Source: Takakia lepidozioides (Eukaryota; Streptophyta; Takakiopsida; Takakiales; Takakiaceae). From it: 60,000 bases of DNA. The DNA is taken from NCBI GenBank assembly GCA_030704615.1, contig CM060733.1, forward strand, positions 59,274,001 through 59,334,000, written 5' to 3'. The notes beneath the pieces were generated by a model. It saw only the letters and a program-made list of their open reading frames with translations, had not been told where the DNA came from and ran no database searches. Below, in pieces: positions 23,070-34,382 of the stretch. The stretch's first letter is position 1; every line of letters begins with the position of its first letter. The translations under genes were made by a program, and so were the position numbers.

Positions 23070-24045
23070 CTTTTTAGATTGTACCACATTTGTTTCCCTG
23101 TAAGTATAGAAAACGAGGATCATTTTCTTCTCTTTCTGCCACAGGTTGTTTGCAGACAATATAACTGTCTCTTAGTTTTGCTCTTTTACCTTTGTTTCTC
23201 TGTTTCTTCTTTGTTTCTATTGCTTGTTTATGTTTCTCTGTTCTTTCGGTTATTTGACAATGTTTTTTAGTTCTTCTCAGTAGTTTCATTTGTCTTTGTT
23301 CTTCATAAACCTCTATAAGTATGCAGAACGAGGATCATTTCCTTTACTTTCAAGCTTTTTGTATAGCTTTGCTTTTGTTGTTTGTTTCTATTTCTTTGTT
23401 ATTTAGAACTGTCTCTTAGTTCTTCTTAGTAGTCTTCATTTGTTTTTTTCTTTCATTTTATGTTCTTTGTTTATGTTTCTTTTTTATCTCTGTTCTTTGT
23501 ATTTCTGTGTGAGTTGTTCAGTGGGATAAAACTTTCTATTCGTTCTCTTCCGTTTCATTTTGTTTTCTTTCCTCTTTGTTTGTGTTTGTTGTTTGTTTAT
23601 GTTGCTTTGTTTTTTCGGTTATGTGGCAAAATGAACTGTGTCGTAGTTCTAATTCTGAGTAGCCTTCATTTGTTTTTCTCTTTCGCTTTCTGTTCTTTGT
23701 TTATGTTTCTTTCCGATCTCTATTCTTTGTATTTTTGTGTGAGTTGTACAGCAAAATAGAACTTTCCATTCTTTCTTTCTCATTGTTCTTTCTTTTTCGT
23801 TTTGTTTCTTTCATCTTCGTTTGTCTTTCTTCTTTGCTTCTGTTGTTTGTTTATGTTGCTTTGTTCTTTCGGTTCTATGGCAAAATAGAACTGTCTCCTA
23901 ATTCTTCTTAATAGCCTTCATTTGTTTTTTTCTTTCACTTTCTGTCTTTGTTTATGTTTCTTTTTTATCTCTGTTCTTTGTATTTCTGTGTGAGTTGCTC
24001 AGCGGAATAGAACTTTTCATTCTTTCTTTCTCTTTACACTGTGAT
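23070..24045. repeat. ~240-bp T-rich tandem repeat
   Basis: About four copies of a unit with 'ttcatttgtttttctctttc', 'tctctgttctttgtatttctgtgtgagttg' and 'aatagaactttccattctt'. Unit starts are near 23180, 23440, 23690 and 23930. Open frames here (Phe/Leu/Ser-rich) follow the T-rich composition and are not genes. Confidence 0.8.
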
Positions 24046-24930
24046 TATGCCACTTTGAATGTTACATCATAATCTATAATATATATGATATTCAAGCATG
24101 ATATCAATATAGTATATACAACTTAGAGATTATAAATATTTAACATAATCAGAATTATATATATAGAGTATAAATAAGTATATAAAAATAAATATTTATA
24201 TTACATTAATTAATTAAAATTAATAATAAATAGATGTATTTTAAAATCTAGCTATAACCTAAAGACGTCACTACATAAATCAACTATCATTCTATCCATC
24301 AACCAGTCAATTATCATTCCATCCATTATCATAAATCAATCATTATCAGTTACAATCATGTGTTATTTTTACTTACTATATAATTATTTATTCATATTAC
24401 TTTATATCTTATCATTACATTTTCACATTTCAAATTTAAAATCTTCAATATTTATATCATTTCTATAAATGAACATACTAAAATATTTATTTAAGAGAAC
24501 TAAAATTATAACATATCTATTTATTTAAACATAATGATGTATATTATATATTATAAGAATAAATATATTATCAATTTATATCATGCTTTCAATGTCAGAT
24601 TCATCATTCCATTTTAAATCTAATCAATCAAGTTATCTATCATATTACATCTCAAAAACTTCAAATATTTCAAATATACTATTTAAATTAATGAATTTAT
24701 TTAACAAATAATAATTTAAGAATATATATATATAATGTAATAAATACTTAAAATATAATTCAATATATAATATATAATACTATATTATATCATGTTTTCA
24801 ACCTCAGATTTCATCATTTCAATAAATTCAAAATCCATTCAATCAAATTGTTTATCATATTATACTCCAAAACTCCAATTTATTTAATCTTTATGGTTAA
24901 TCTTAAAGGCCTTTTAGCCATAATTTTGTA
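24046..24930. other. AT-rich non-coding DNA
   Basis: Very AT-rich with many 'atatata' and 'atcattacatt' phrases. No gene is seen. Confidence 0.6.
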
Positions 24931-25080
24931 TGCTATAATGGATAGCTATAAGGGTTCGAATCCCTATACAAAAATGAAGTTATTGTGAATACCAAAGCTG
25001 CGAAAAGGAATGTCGCAAGGATTTCTTGGCGCGGGGTCAATGGCCACAAGGCTACGACAAACCACGCCTTATGAGTACAT
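24931..25080 (+). other. tRNA-like T-arm plus interspersed repeat (possible SINE)
   Basis: Contains GGGTTCGAATCCC-type sequence near 24953-24966, matching a tRNA T-arm/B-box, after a gctat...atagc stem like a variable arm. No clean acceptor or anticodon stem is seen, so it is not called a tRNA gene. It is followed by 'gcgcggggtcaatggccacaaggctacg' (25027-25079), which recurs inverted at 48121-48174. A tRNA-derived SINE is plausible. Confidence 0.3.
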
Positions 25081-25445
25081 TTTTTGCAGAGCATACCTGC
25101 CGGATTGAAGAAAAAAATTTATCTCAAGAAACCATTTAAAAAGTTGTTCTGACTTCTGTGCATCAAAATCTTATAATTGCAGTTCTTGTCAAGAATGTGA
25201 GCTACAGCTGTAAACACTAGCATTTGAACTCTATACTTCGGAGCCAATGCGATAACCACACTTGCTGTGGCAACACCCTCCCCTACTCGACTCATGGAGG
25301 ACAAACTTCAAGTTTTTTATCTGACCCCTGTCTGACCCCCACAGATCCATTCCTTGACAGTCTCACAAAAAAAATAAGCATAATGTCCCTAGATTGAGAA
25401 AGGCCTGCCAGGGTTGTAGATTTTGCACCCATATTTTCTTCCAGC
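25081..25445. other. Non-coding spacer
   Basis: No gene is seen. On the minus strand about 25210-25280 has tRNA-like wording (agtgtggttatcgcattgg ... gagttcaaatgc) that might be another SINE fragment. It ends with CAGC (25442-25445), the left target duplication of element 2. Confidence 0.4.
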
Positions 25446-25764
25446 TGTCAAGTTATTTTACCACTAGTGTGAAACTAGCTAGGAAATAGCTAGCTTTTAT
25501 ATATTGAATTGGCCCAAGTGTCAATCCAGGGGTCAAGGCAGATTTAGGCCCTGGAGTGGTTATCTTCACGACAAGCGCGGGAGGCTCATCTTTCTCGAGT
25601 TGAGCCTCACCGCGCGTAGCTATGGCGCCGTAGTGTGGATTCCTCATGGCGTGGGGTGCACTTGGCTTGACTTGTATTTGAGTGATGAGTTTATATATGC
25701 ATGAGTTTATGCTTCAGCTTTGTGAGCTCGCATGAGCTTGTGTTTGTATTCTTTATGTTTATCA
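25446..25764 (+). repeat. Element 2 terminal repeat A1
   Basis: 319 bp, tgtcaagtta ... gtttatca. It repeats at 34574-34900 with about a dozen substitutions and one 8-bp indel. No B repeat is found beside it, and no tRNA-type primer site (TGG start) follows it. Confidence 0.92.
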
Positions 25765-27456
25765 CTCGAGAAAGATCAGCTTGTATCTATGAGTGCAAAT
25801 ACGAGTTAGTTGTAGCACTTGTGGTTTTTGCTTGAGAATGAGAGAAACCAAGTTGTTATGCAAGGAGCACCGTGGAGCTCTTGGTTGTTAGAAGCGAAGG
25901 CGATGTGGGTTACGAGGTGGTAAACCTTGGCATTCGATCTTCAGCTTCACAGACGAAAGCACCATACTGCAGGTAATTCCAGAGCACCTTGATGGTTTCA
26001 GATTGTGTACATGCATGAGCAAGCACGATTGGGAAGAGGACCAGTCAAGAGCAGGTTATAGTGGCTTTGGTGGCAAAGCTGAGAACTGGACTTGGGAATG
26101 CGAGCTTTCATTGTGTGAAGGATTGCAAGACCAAGCGAAAGGGCTGATTTGGCTTGGGGCAAATCAGTGCACTTTGTGGAGTATGTTGAGAGTGGGTTTC
26201 AATCTCGAGCTTCAGCATTGAAAGGGCTCTTGTCATGGCAAGAGCAGGGCTGGAACAGGAGCTAAGAGGTGCGGCGAGGCCATGGAATGTGCACCTAGGG
26301 TTTCAGAGCTTGGAATAAGAGCTCTTGCACCACAAAATGAGTGTCTTGTGGCTGGAAATGTAAGCCTTAGGGTTTCAGGAGCTTGGCAAAGGCTGTGGAG
26401 TGCTTTGTCTTGTCTTAGAGAGCATCAACGAGCCAAGGAGCCAAGATAGGGGGTTGATGTGTGAAGAGGTTGCATGTGTGGAGCATGTATTCAGCTCATT
26501 GAAGCTTCCATTTTCAAGCTTGGAGGGCAAGCAAGGAAGAGGAAAGGGCTGACTTCCCTTATGTGAGAGCAATGCATGTGTGGAGCATGCTTTCAGCCTG
26601 TTGAAGGCTTGTACTTTCAAGTTTGGGAGTGCAAGAAAGAAAGCAAAGGGGCTGATTCTCTGGTGGTGAGAGTGGGGCATGTGTGGAGCATGCCTTCAGT
26701 CCATTGGGCTTTTGTTTTCAAGCTTTAGAGAACTAGAAGAGAAGGTAAGGGGCTGATCTGCTCTTATGTGACAGTCCGACACTTGTAGAGCGTGTTCTGA
26801 GTTGGGATTTCAACCTCAAGCCTAGATAGAGCATGGCTCTTGAAGTGGCAGGTGTAGGGGGCTGGAATAGGCTCTAAGACAGATGTTATGGCCAAAGGAA
26901 ACGCTTGAATGAGTGCTCACAAGGGCTGGAAACCAGCAAGGATTGGTTGTTTGCCATTGAGTTTAGTGGCGTGTTTGGGGAGTCTAACTGAGAAAGAAGG
27001 CTTGGTTTGTGGCAACCATCTTCCTCATGGCTTAGGGCTACTATTGGTGGTGTGTGGGAGCCGAAAGAGCAAGAATACCTTGCTGATTTTTTCATAGCCG
27101 CCATAGTTCGGTGCAAAGAAGCCTAGAGTCCAAGAGACACAAACCCTAGCTTGGCGTGGCTAAACCCCTTGGAGAAAGGTTAAACTGTCATGAGTGGCCT
27201 GTGGGGCTGTGACGGGCTGTGACAGGCTGTGCCCTGTGCCCTGTGGGGCTATGACGGGCTGTGATGGGCTGTGACAGGCTATGCCATGTGGCCTGTGGGG
27301 CTGTGACAGGCTGTGGTGAGCTGTGACGGGCTGTGAGGGGCTGTGACAAGCTGTGCCCTTTGGCCTGTGGGGCTGTGACGGGCTGTGACAGGCTGTGGCG
27401 AGCTATGACGGGCTGCGACGTCCACCCAAGCCACTACCGCACCAGCACTAGTACCC
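25765..27456 (+). other. 5' leader of element 2 with minisatellites
   Basis: No gene. 26440-26840 holds three imperfect ~113-bp units around 'catgtgtggagcatgctttcag'. 27184-27425 is a dense run of GGGCTGTGAC-type 10-12-bp repeats ending just before gag. The long leader could hold regulatory or translation-control sequence. Confidence 0.7.
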
Positions 27457-28090
27457 GTGCCTGCCTTCAACCCTGTTGTGGAGTTCTTCGAAGAGTTGAG
27501 AGGGAACTACCAAGGGGTGATGACAGAGAAGTTGCGGAGCTTGCAAGAGTTCCAACGGAAGCCGACCGAGAGCTTGAGGGAAGCTTTCACTCGCATGAGG
27601 CGCTTGATAAATGTAACCCAAGGGGTTACGGAAGCTCAGGCAGTCCAATTCTGGTATGGGATATTGGACAAGGAGCTGAGGAGAAGGGTGCGGGATGCAA
27701 CTCTCCTACAAGCGGCCCAACCCACCTTAGCAAATGTGTTTTTGCTGGCAGAGCGGATAGAGCTCAAGATGGTGGAGGAACGAGTGGTCATGGTGGGATT
27801 TGTTAAGGAGACATCACGGGGTAGTGGTGCTCCTAGCCAACCACTACCTCGACGTGCTCAAGGCAACAAGGGGCTCAGGTGAAGCTCAGGGAAGGGCAGA
27901 GAGGACCTCAGATGCAGGGGTCTCTCCCTTCATTTGCTGGCCAACAACAGGCGGATGTGGTGTGCTGGACATGTGGAGGACCCCATATCAAGAAGGATTG
28001 CCCAGAGGGAGACAAAGGGCCGGCACATGCACAGCCTGCACAGTTGCAATGTGGGCATTGTGGCAAGCACGGGCATGGAGAGGCCCAGTT
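27457..28090 (+). pseudogene. Gag capsid and zinc knuckle, element 2
   Basis: The frame 27457-27882 matches the Retrotrans_gag capsid pattern: FFEELRGNYQG ... LRSLQEFQRKPTESLREAFTRMRRL ... QAVQFWYGILDKELRRRV. A small frame change near 27880 leads into a CCHC knuckle CWTCGGPHIKKDC near 27972 and a second, damaged one (CGHCGKHGHGEAQF, last Cys lost). Another shift near 28090 joins the Gly/Arg/Gln-rich linker ahead of protease. Gag forms the particle and binds element RNA. The true start may lie upstream of the ATG at 27457. Confidence 0.8.
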
Positions 28091-29358
28091 TGCATCCCGA
28101 GTTGCGCCCAGGCCAGTTCCAAGGGAACAATGGTGGCCGGGGGCGAGGTGGAGCAGCCCAAAGAGGACGAGGTGGCCAGCCACGAGGTGCAAGCCAAGGG
28201 CAAGCTCAACATGGCCAAGGACGCGGAGGTCAGGGTGTTGACCAAGGCATGGCCAACCGGCTTCAGCAGCTAGAGCAGAGGCCCGCTGCCATGGCTACAG
28301 CTCAGGTGGTACCGGCTCTAAGGCCGGATGGTCCACCTCCTGCTCCTGAGGGAGGAGATATGGGAGGCATGGGATTCATGTGTGGAGCAACACTACCACT
28401 AGTGCAGGTGGAGTCTGCTGCAGCCGTGACTCGAGGAGCAGCACAAATTCCTAAGCCACGAGGTACAGAGGTGGAGTTGGATCCACAGCGTGGGGAGGCA
28501 AGCCGTCAGGCTAGGCTTCCTCAGTCATTCACATTGGCGGAGATAGTGTCGACGCCATCCATGGCACCTAGTTCTCGCCCGATTGTTACCGAGGCGGAGG
28601 TTACTATGCCATTGGGGAGAGCTACACGAGTAGTACCACTACCTAGTATTGCCAAGGCTACGATAGCTAGTGTGCTGCTAGGAGCGGCCACATCTGTGTG
28701 TCAGGCTCCATTGTTCTCGGCTACCATGATTGCGACGCCGGGGGTAAGACCAGCTGAGGTGTTCAGGCTGGCAGCTACACTTTGTGAGAGTGGGGAGGTT
28801 ACTTCATCTTCTGCGGAGATAGTGGGAGGTGTAGTGCCGGAGGGATCCTCGAATTTGAGGGTCAAGACTGCCACGGTGGCGCCATGGCAAGCTGCAGCTG
28901 CCAGGTTGATGGAGCTGCCAGCTAGGCCAGCCATTGAGCGCGCCATGGTTACACCTGGAGTTGTCATGTTAGACAACCAGGATGACATTTTCTATTTGAG
29001 TGGACCGGCAGGCAAGAGGTACCGGCCACTGCGGGTCTTGTTGGACTCGGGAGTTCAGCCATTGATGTTGGGCAGAGCCGCTATTGCAGGCTTGGGCCTC
29101 ACGGAGGCGGATATGGAGCCTTGTCCTTTCCAGATACAGACGTCTCTGGGAGGATCGGAGCAGGCTTGGGGCATGACACGACGTGAGTTGGCTATCAGAC
29201 TACGGCCGGATCACCCTACAGATGGCTCAGTGATGCGAGCCAAGGCCATTGTGACAGAGGCGGTCTCATACGATGTCCTGGTTGGTGGGGCAGTGTTGTA
29301 CCCCATGGGCTTCACCCTAGATTTTTGGGAGGAGTCAGCTTCCTATAGGCCTGGATGA
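28091..29358 (+). pseudogene. Gag-protease linker and aspartic protease, element 2
   Basis: One open frame through to TGA at 29356-29358. The first part is RG/Q-rich (GGRGRGGAAQRGRGGQPRG), like nucleocapsid tails. The C-terminal part has VLLDSGVQPLMLGRAAI (retropepsin DSG active site) and SYDVLVGGAVLYPMG. This portion is intact. The frame ends at the same residue as in element 1, immediately before the readthrough context. Confidence 0.87.
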
Positions 29359-29613
29359 CAATCAGGGGAGGGCCGGCGTGTACAGCTCCCTGTGACGTTC
29401 ATAGGAGGAGTTGCGGTTGCCCAACGAGGCAAGATGCTGACACTAGCAGCATTCACAGCGGCAGTGAATTGGCCTGGAGAGTTGCTTGAGGGCAACGCTC
29501 ATTCAGAGGATGTGCCACCTCTGGGAGAGCAGGAGGACATGTATGGTATGGCGGAGTTGCCTACCATGGTTGCTCAGACTCCATTGTGGGGCACGAGCAA
29601 GGATTTGCAGTGA
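29356..29613 (+). other. Stop codon with readthrough context, element 2
   Basis: TGA at 29356-29358 is followed by CAATCA, again CARYYA. The frame beyond continues QSGEGRR ... FIGGVAVAQRGKMLTLAAF to 29613, aligned residue by residue with element 1. The stop codon differs (TGA here, TAG in element 1) while position and context are kept. The later stops (29611-29613 and about 29641) look like secondary damage. Confidence 0.7.
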
Positions 29614-29739
29614 GATGTTGATCGACGGGTGCAACAAGCCTAGGTAGAGGCTTTTGTACCGTCAGGAGAGGAGGAGAGTGCGGGGATTGCACCAAGACCA
29701 CCTCAGTTGTCTCCATTGGACACCACACCTATTGTGTGG

Positions 29740-30997
29740 CAGTATCTGGATGAAGACATTTGTCTTCTGGACTTATTTGGCGGGATCAGCACCTGATTGG
29801 CTGTTGTGTTACAGGCAGGTATACGAGTTTGGCGTTACATGTATGTGGAGAGGGATGAGACTGCACGACGCGTTTCACTTTGCCATGTTGATCAGTTGGT
29901 GCAGCGGTACCCTGAGTTATTGCCGGTGTCTGCAGTTTGTGGATATCAGCAGGCCTTACCAACAGACATTTCGTTGCTGGGGGCGCAGGATTTGGAGCGG
30001 GTTGGCTCCATTGATCTGGTAGTGGCAGGTTGGCCCTGCCAAGGGCATTCATCAGCCGGGCATGGCAATGGATTGCGAAACTCGAGGTCGGGTCTGTTTT
30101 GGGAGATGGTGCGGGTTTTGCGCCACTTGCAGATTCATCAAACTGTATCTCCAGCATACATCTTGGAGAATGTGGGGCAATTCTCGGGCCAGGGTGATGG
30201 CCAGTGTGCATCAAGTTCGGTCGTGGCTTGGGTCAGTAGTGTTGCTAGATGCAGCTATAGTGGGGTCACGGGCTCATCGTCCACGGCTATGGTGGACTAA
30301 CTTGATGCCACCCGCACTGCTCAAGCGTGCATTTGATAGGGTGCAGCGGCCAGCACATCTCATAGTGGATAGCATTCTGGACACAGGGAGGCAGTCTCAG
30401 CGTGTGAGACACGATGACCGTTTGTCTTTGGTAGTGGTCAACAAGGTGGGTCAACCACGAGCAGCATTACCTACACTGCTCAGCTTCCCAGGATCGCATG
30501 CTTTCTGGGATAGTGGACCTGGCCTCCTGTTGGATGCTCAGTTGCAGTAGTTAGTGGAGCCTAATGCTGACGAGTGTGAGCGGGCAATGGGTTTTCCCAT
30601 TGGTACCACGGCGGTGTCGTCTCTTTCTGAGGCATCACGTCGTCAGGTGTTAGGGCAAGCAATGGATCTCAATTGCTTGACCTGGATTATCAGCTTGGCT
30701 ATGGCTGAGCAACGTAGAGTGCGGAGTACACTTCCCTCGATGGTCTCTCTGCCTATCGAGACGGTACAGGCAGTGAGTGGGGGCGAGCATGTGAGGACCA
30801 CAGGGTGCAGGCATCCATGGCACACGTGGGAGGTGCTCGAGGTTCAGAGGGAGTTGGCAGCCAAGGTGGCGGTGAAATATGAGGTTGGGGATTTTTCTCG
30901 GGTGGAGGAAGTCATTGAGGATGAGATGATGGGGCAGGATGAGGCCTTGTCACTGACTGAGCAGGTAGGGAGTACTGCTCAAGAGGTTGCAACATAG
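29740..30997 (+). pseudogene. DNA (cytosine-5) methyltransferase domain, element 2
   Basis: Motif I LLDLFGGIST is followed by a TGA at 29794-29796 in the Gly of the motif. Then come the FxGxG-like remainder, YVERDETARRVSLCH, motif IV AGWPCQGHSSAGHGNG (catalytic Cys), the LFWEMVRVLRHLQ helix and motif VI YILENV. A frameshift near 30175 leads into SRAHRPRLWWTNL and, past a TAG at 30548-30550, NADECERAMGFPIGTTAV ... SEASRRQVLGQAMDLNCLTW. The downstream frame continues without a shift into RT (30998 to 31157), so the methyltransferase is fused to pol. It could methylate the element's own DNA or its surroundings; that is inference. Confidence 0.92.
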
Positions 30998-32455
30998 CAA
31001 CCACTGGACGCGTCCTCTACCTCTAAGCCCACTGGACTTAAGGTTGCAGTTACGGAGGACAATTGGGAGCCTGACATTGGACCCATTGTCACAGGAGGAG
31101 AGAGACGATGTATACGGCGGTTCCTGAGGGCTTACAGGAATTGCTTTGCCTTCAGTTTGAAGGACTTGGGAGCACTGAAGGGTCAGGAGATCCGTATTGA
31201 GTTGGCCACTGACACGCCAATCTTTCGGAGACCCTATAGATATAGTGACATGGAGAGGTCTTTGATTCAGATGAGGACTCAAGATCTCTGGGAGGCAGGT
31301 TTGGTGGAGCTCTCTGGTGGAGAGTATGCTTCAGCCACAGTGATGCCAGCCAAGAAGGATGTCTATGGCAATTGGACGGAGAGACGTATGTGCGGTGATT
31401 ACCGGTCTGTAAATCGTCAGACCAAGTCCAATAAGTATGCCATGCCAACACCAGAGGAGATCTTTGATACCATCGGGCATGCTAAGGTCTTTAGCACTTT
31501 GGATTTACGATCCGGATATCACCAGTTGCCAATCAAGGAGGCAGACAAGCAGAAGACGGCATTTTGGGGGATCAATGAGCACGGCAAGGATTGCCTATAT
31601 CAGTGGCGGTTCTCACCATTTGGGCTTAAGAATGCTCCTGCAGAGTTTCAGAGAGTCATGGATAGGATTCTAGCAGGGGTGGACTTTGCTCGGTGCTACA
31701 TAGATGACATCATCATCTTTAGTGTTACGGTGGAGGAGCATGAGAGACACCTTCAGGTGGTATTGGAGCGCTTGAGAGCGCACGGATTGAAGTTGCATCC
31801 GGGGAAGTGCAAGTTTTTCCACAACCAGATTGAGTATCTGGGTCACATGATATATCCTGGAGGATTGGGGGTACAGCAGACTAAGATAGAGGCCATTGCA
31901 CAAATTCCATGCCCCACGGATGTGAGCCGAGTTCGAGCTTTCATGGGGTTGGCAAACTATTATAGACGGTTTGTCAAGGGATTTAGTACCATTGCAAAGG
32001 CTCTAACCAAGCTGACCAAGGAGGACCAGGAGTGGCAGTGGGAAGATGAGCAGAAACGAGCTTTTCAAGAGCTCAAGGCGAGGTTGACCTCGACGCCTAT
32101 CCTGAGACGACCTATCAGGGGACGTCCCTTTCAGCTGCATACGGATTGGAGCATGTTGGGGCTTGGAGCGGTGCTCACACAAGTGGATGATGAGGGAAGA
32201 GAGTTTGTAGTGGCTTATGCTAGCCGCTCGAACAACGCTGCAGAGGCTAAGTACAGCTCATATGAGGGGGAGTGCTTAGCTGGAGTGTGGGCCGTGGCAC
32301 ACTTCAGGTGCTATCTATACGGCAATCTTTTCACCCTTGTCACGGATCACCAGCCACTCAAGTGGTTGATGGAGTCAGACAAGCTTACGGGGAAGCTTGC
32401 ACGGTGGGCACTCATACTCCAGGAGTATGACTTTCAGGTTGTGCATTGACCGGGT
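30998..32455 (+). pseudogene. Reverse transcriptase and RNase H, element 2
   Basis: Open from 31157 to 32449. The RT palm has STLDLRSGYHQLPI, FSPFGLKNAPAEFQRVMDRI and the active site CYIDDIIIFS (about 31694-31723). The RNase H-like part has HTDWSMLGLGAVLTQ, YSSYEGECLAGVWAV and TDHQPLKWLMES. A TGA at 32447-32449 replaces the CGA present in element 1 (VVHRAG), a C-to-T change. The core is otherwise complete and is the best-preserved gene of the element. Confidence 0.95.
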
Positions 32456-33824
32456 TTGGTCAATCGGGATGCGGATGGATTGAGTCGCAATCCATGCATG
32501 AGCCAGCAGGATGACACTGGAGCTCGGTGGCATGGTGAGACGGACGAGGAGATGGTGCCGGGATGGCACGCATCTGCATTTTTGTGTATCTTGGCGTCGG
32601 GAGGTCAGGTTGGACCTACAACAGGGATGACTGTAGATGGAGTGTTTGAGGACCCTGAGGCTAGTGATGAGCCAGGTGGTGCCAGAGATATACATGAGGA
32701 TTCGGCTGTGTTGGACTACCTCCGCACGGAAGACACAGCAGCCACTGTGACTGCTAGGGAGAGGGATCGGATCCTGCAACGAGCCAAGAGGTTCAAGTGG
32801 GAGGGGATACACCTACTCCGAGTGTGGGAGGATGGTCGGGTGAGGATTGTGCCTCACCCCACACAGCGTGCACGGTTAGTGCGGCATGCCCATGAGGAGT
32901 TGGGGCATTTTGGAGTGCGACGCACTCATAGTTTTCTGCAAGGGCAATATCGGTGGCGTGGTATGCATACAGAGGTACAACAATTCGTGGCTAGGTGCAT
33001 GGTGTGTGACAGGGTGCGTGCTTCATTCAACACCCCTACACCACAGTTGCATCATTTACCAATCATGGGATTGGGCTACAGGTGGAGTCTTGACTTCGCA
33101 GGACCGTTGCCACTGACTATGTGCCACCACAGATATGTGTTGGTGATGGTGGAGCACTTCTCCAAGTGGATTGAGTTGGTTCCATTGCCTGACAAGGCTA
33201 GTGAGGGGGCTGCGTATGCATTCTTGGATCGTGTGCTTAGCCGATTTGGTGCTCCAGCTGAGGTACTCACGGACCGGAGAAGGGAGAGAGTTCTTGGGGG
33301 AGTTTCAGGCTTTGTGTGATAAAGCCTTGATAGACCACCGCACCACTTCTCGGGATCATCATGAGGCCGATGGCTTAGCAGAGAGAGTTGTTTAGACGGT
33401 GAAGAGGGGTTTGCGCAAGTATGGCTTGCAAAAGGGACACCTAGGAGATTGGGATCTTCAGGTTCCTTGGTTAGCCATGGGCTACAGGTTCAGCAAACAA
33501 GCATCACTTGCCTCCTTCTCACCATATTTTCTTCTCTTTGGCCGAGAGCCGGATTTGTTTGCAGCCATTCGTAGGGACACTGCTCAAGTCCTTAACCTTG
33601 ACGATCCGGACGTGTGGGTACGTGCATGTGATCAGCGTGCAGAATTGTTCAAGAAAGTCATGCCCATGGCTTTTGAGAACCTTGCCATTGCACAGCACCG
33701 TGATACGTTGAGGTATGCCACTATATATGGTGGAGGATATCGTCCTGGGGTTCAGAGGTTTAGCCCTGGTGACTATGTTTATTTGCAGCAGACTGCTCCT
33801 ACGACTCTGGGCGTGTTATTCTGA
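32456..33824 (+). pseudogene. Integrase (DDE), element 2
   Basis: HHCC head HEELGHFGVRRTHS ... CMVCDRV; catalytic Asp in SLDFAGPLP; second Asp in EVLTDR, where a frameshift near 33280 breaks QGREFLGEFQ; Glu in ADGLAERVV, followed by a TAG at 33393-33395 (Gln in element 1). The tail 33399-33824 has WLAMGYRFSKQASLASFSPYFLLFGREPDL and a GPY/F-like SPGDYVYLQQ. The order and spacing are typical of Ty3/gypsy integrase. Confidence 0.92.
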
Positions 33825-33835
33825 GGGTTCGAGAG

Positions 33836-34123
33836 GTGTTGCCCTCAGGGGTCCTGATCTTGGAGGGTTGGGATGGCATGACTTGGAAGGACTACGTGCA
33901 TAATTGTGCGCCATGTCACCTTCCCAATGTCGATAGCAGAGTTGACCCAAACTTGGCAGTGGTACCTGCAGGTTTGAGGTGCATGCTCTGTGGGTTTGCC
34001 AAAGGGGCAGTCACCATGCTGGTGTGTGATCGATGCTCAAGGGGTTGGCATATGGGATGCTTGACACCACCTCTTGAGAAGGTTCCTGACGGAGATTGGT
34101 TGTATCCACATTGCTTGGGATAG
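33836..34123 (+). pseudogene. PHD finger at the integrase C-terminus, element 2
   Basis: CMLCGFAKGAVTMLVCDRCSRG then WHMGCLTPPLEKVPDGDWL and YPHC. This is a C4HC3 PHD finger in which the seventh zinc ligand is Tyr instead of Cys (TAT for TGT); element 1 keeps the Cys there. It joins the integrase tail (MLPSGVLILEGWDGM) after a small indel near 33824. Confidence 0.85.
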
Positions 34124-34382
34124 TGGCAGTGGACATGACTGGAGGCAGCTAACAAGACATGGGAGGCCAAGCTCATAGGAGTCAATACATGAGATCCCAA
34201 GCTCAAGTTCACAGATTGCAAGATGGCGACTAACGATGGGGCAACTCTTGCACCCGGCCTCTTGATCTATCGAGTTTGAGTGTAGTAGGGATAGTGGTGG
34301 AGGACTTAGTGAGGCTATGGTCACTATCACATCTTGTGGCTACCTGGACTTAGAGGGACCTAAGCACCAGCTAGGGGGGCGA

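Noticed and set aside
23079-23759. Phe/Leu-rich membrane-like proteins
   Set aside because: Frames come from a T-rich tandem repeat, with no start context or conservation beyond the repeat.
24935-24985. Functional tRNA gene
   Set aside because: Only a T-arm-like box and a possible variable arm are visible. Acceptor and anticodon stems do not form.
25446-25764. A repeats as ordinary LTRs with B2 as genomic flank
   Set aside because: Flanks of A1 and A2 show no target duplication, while A1 and B2 outer flanks do. B is also present between the purine tract and A2.
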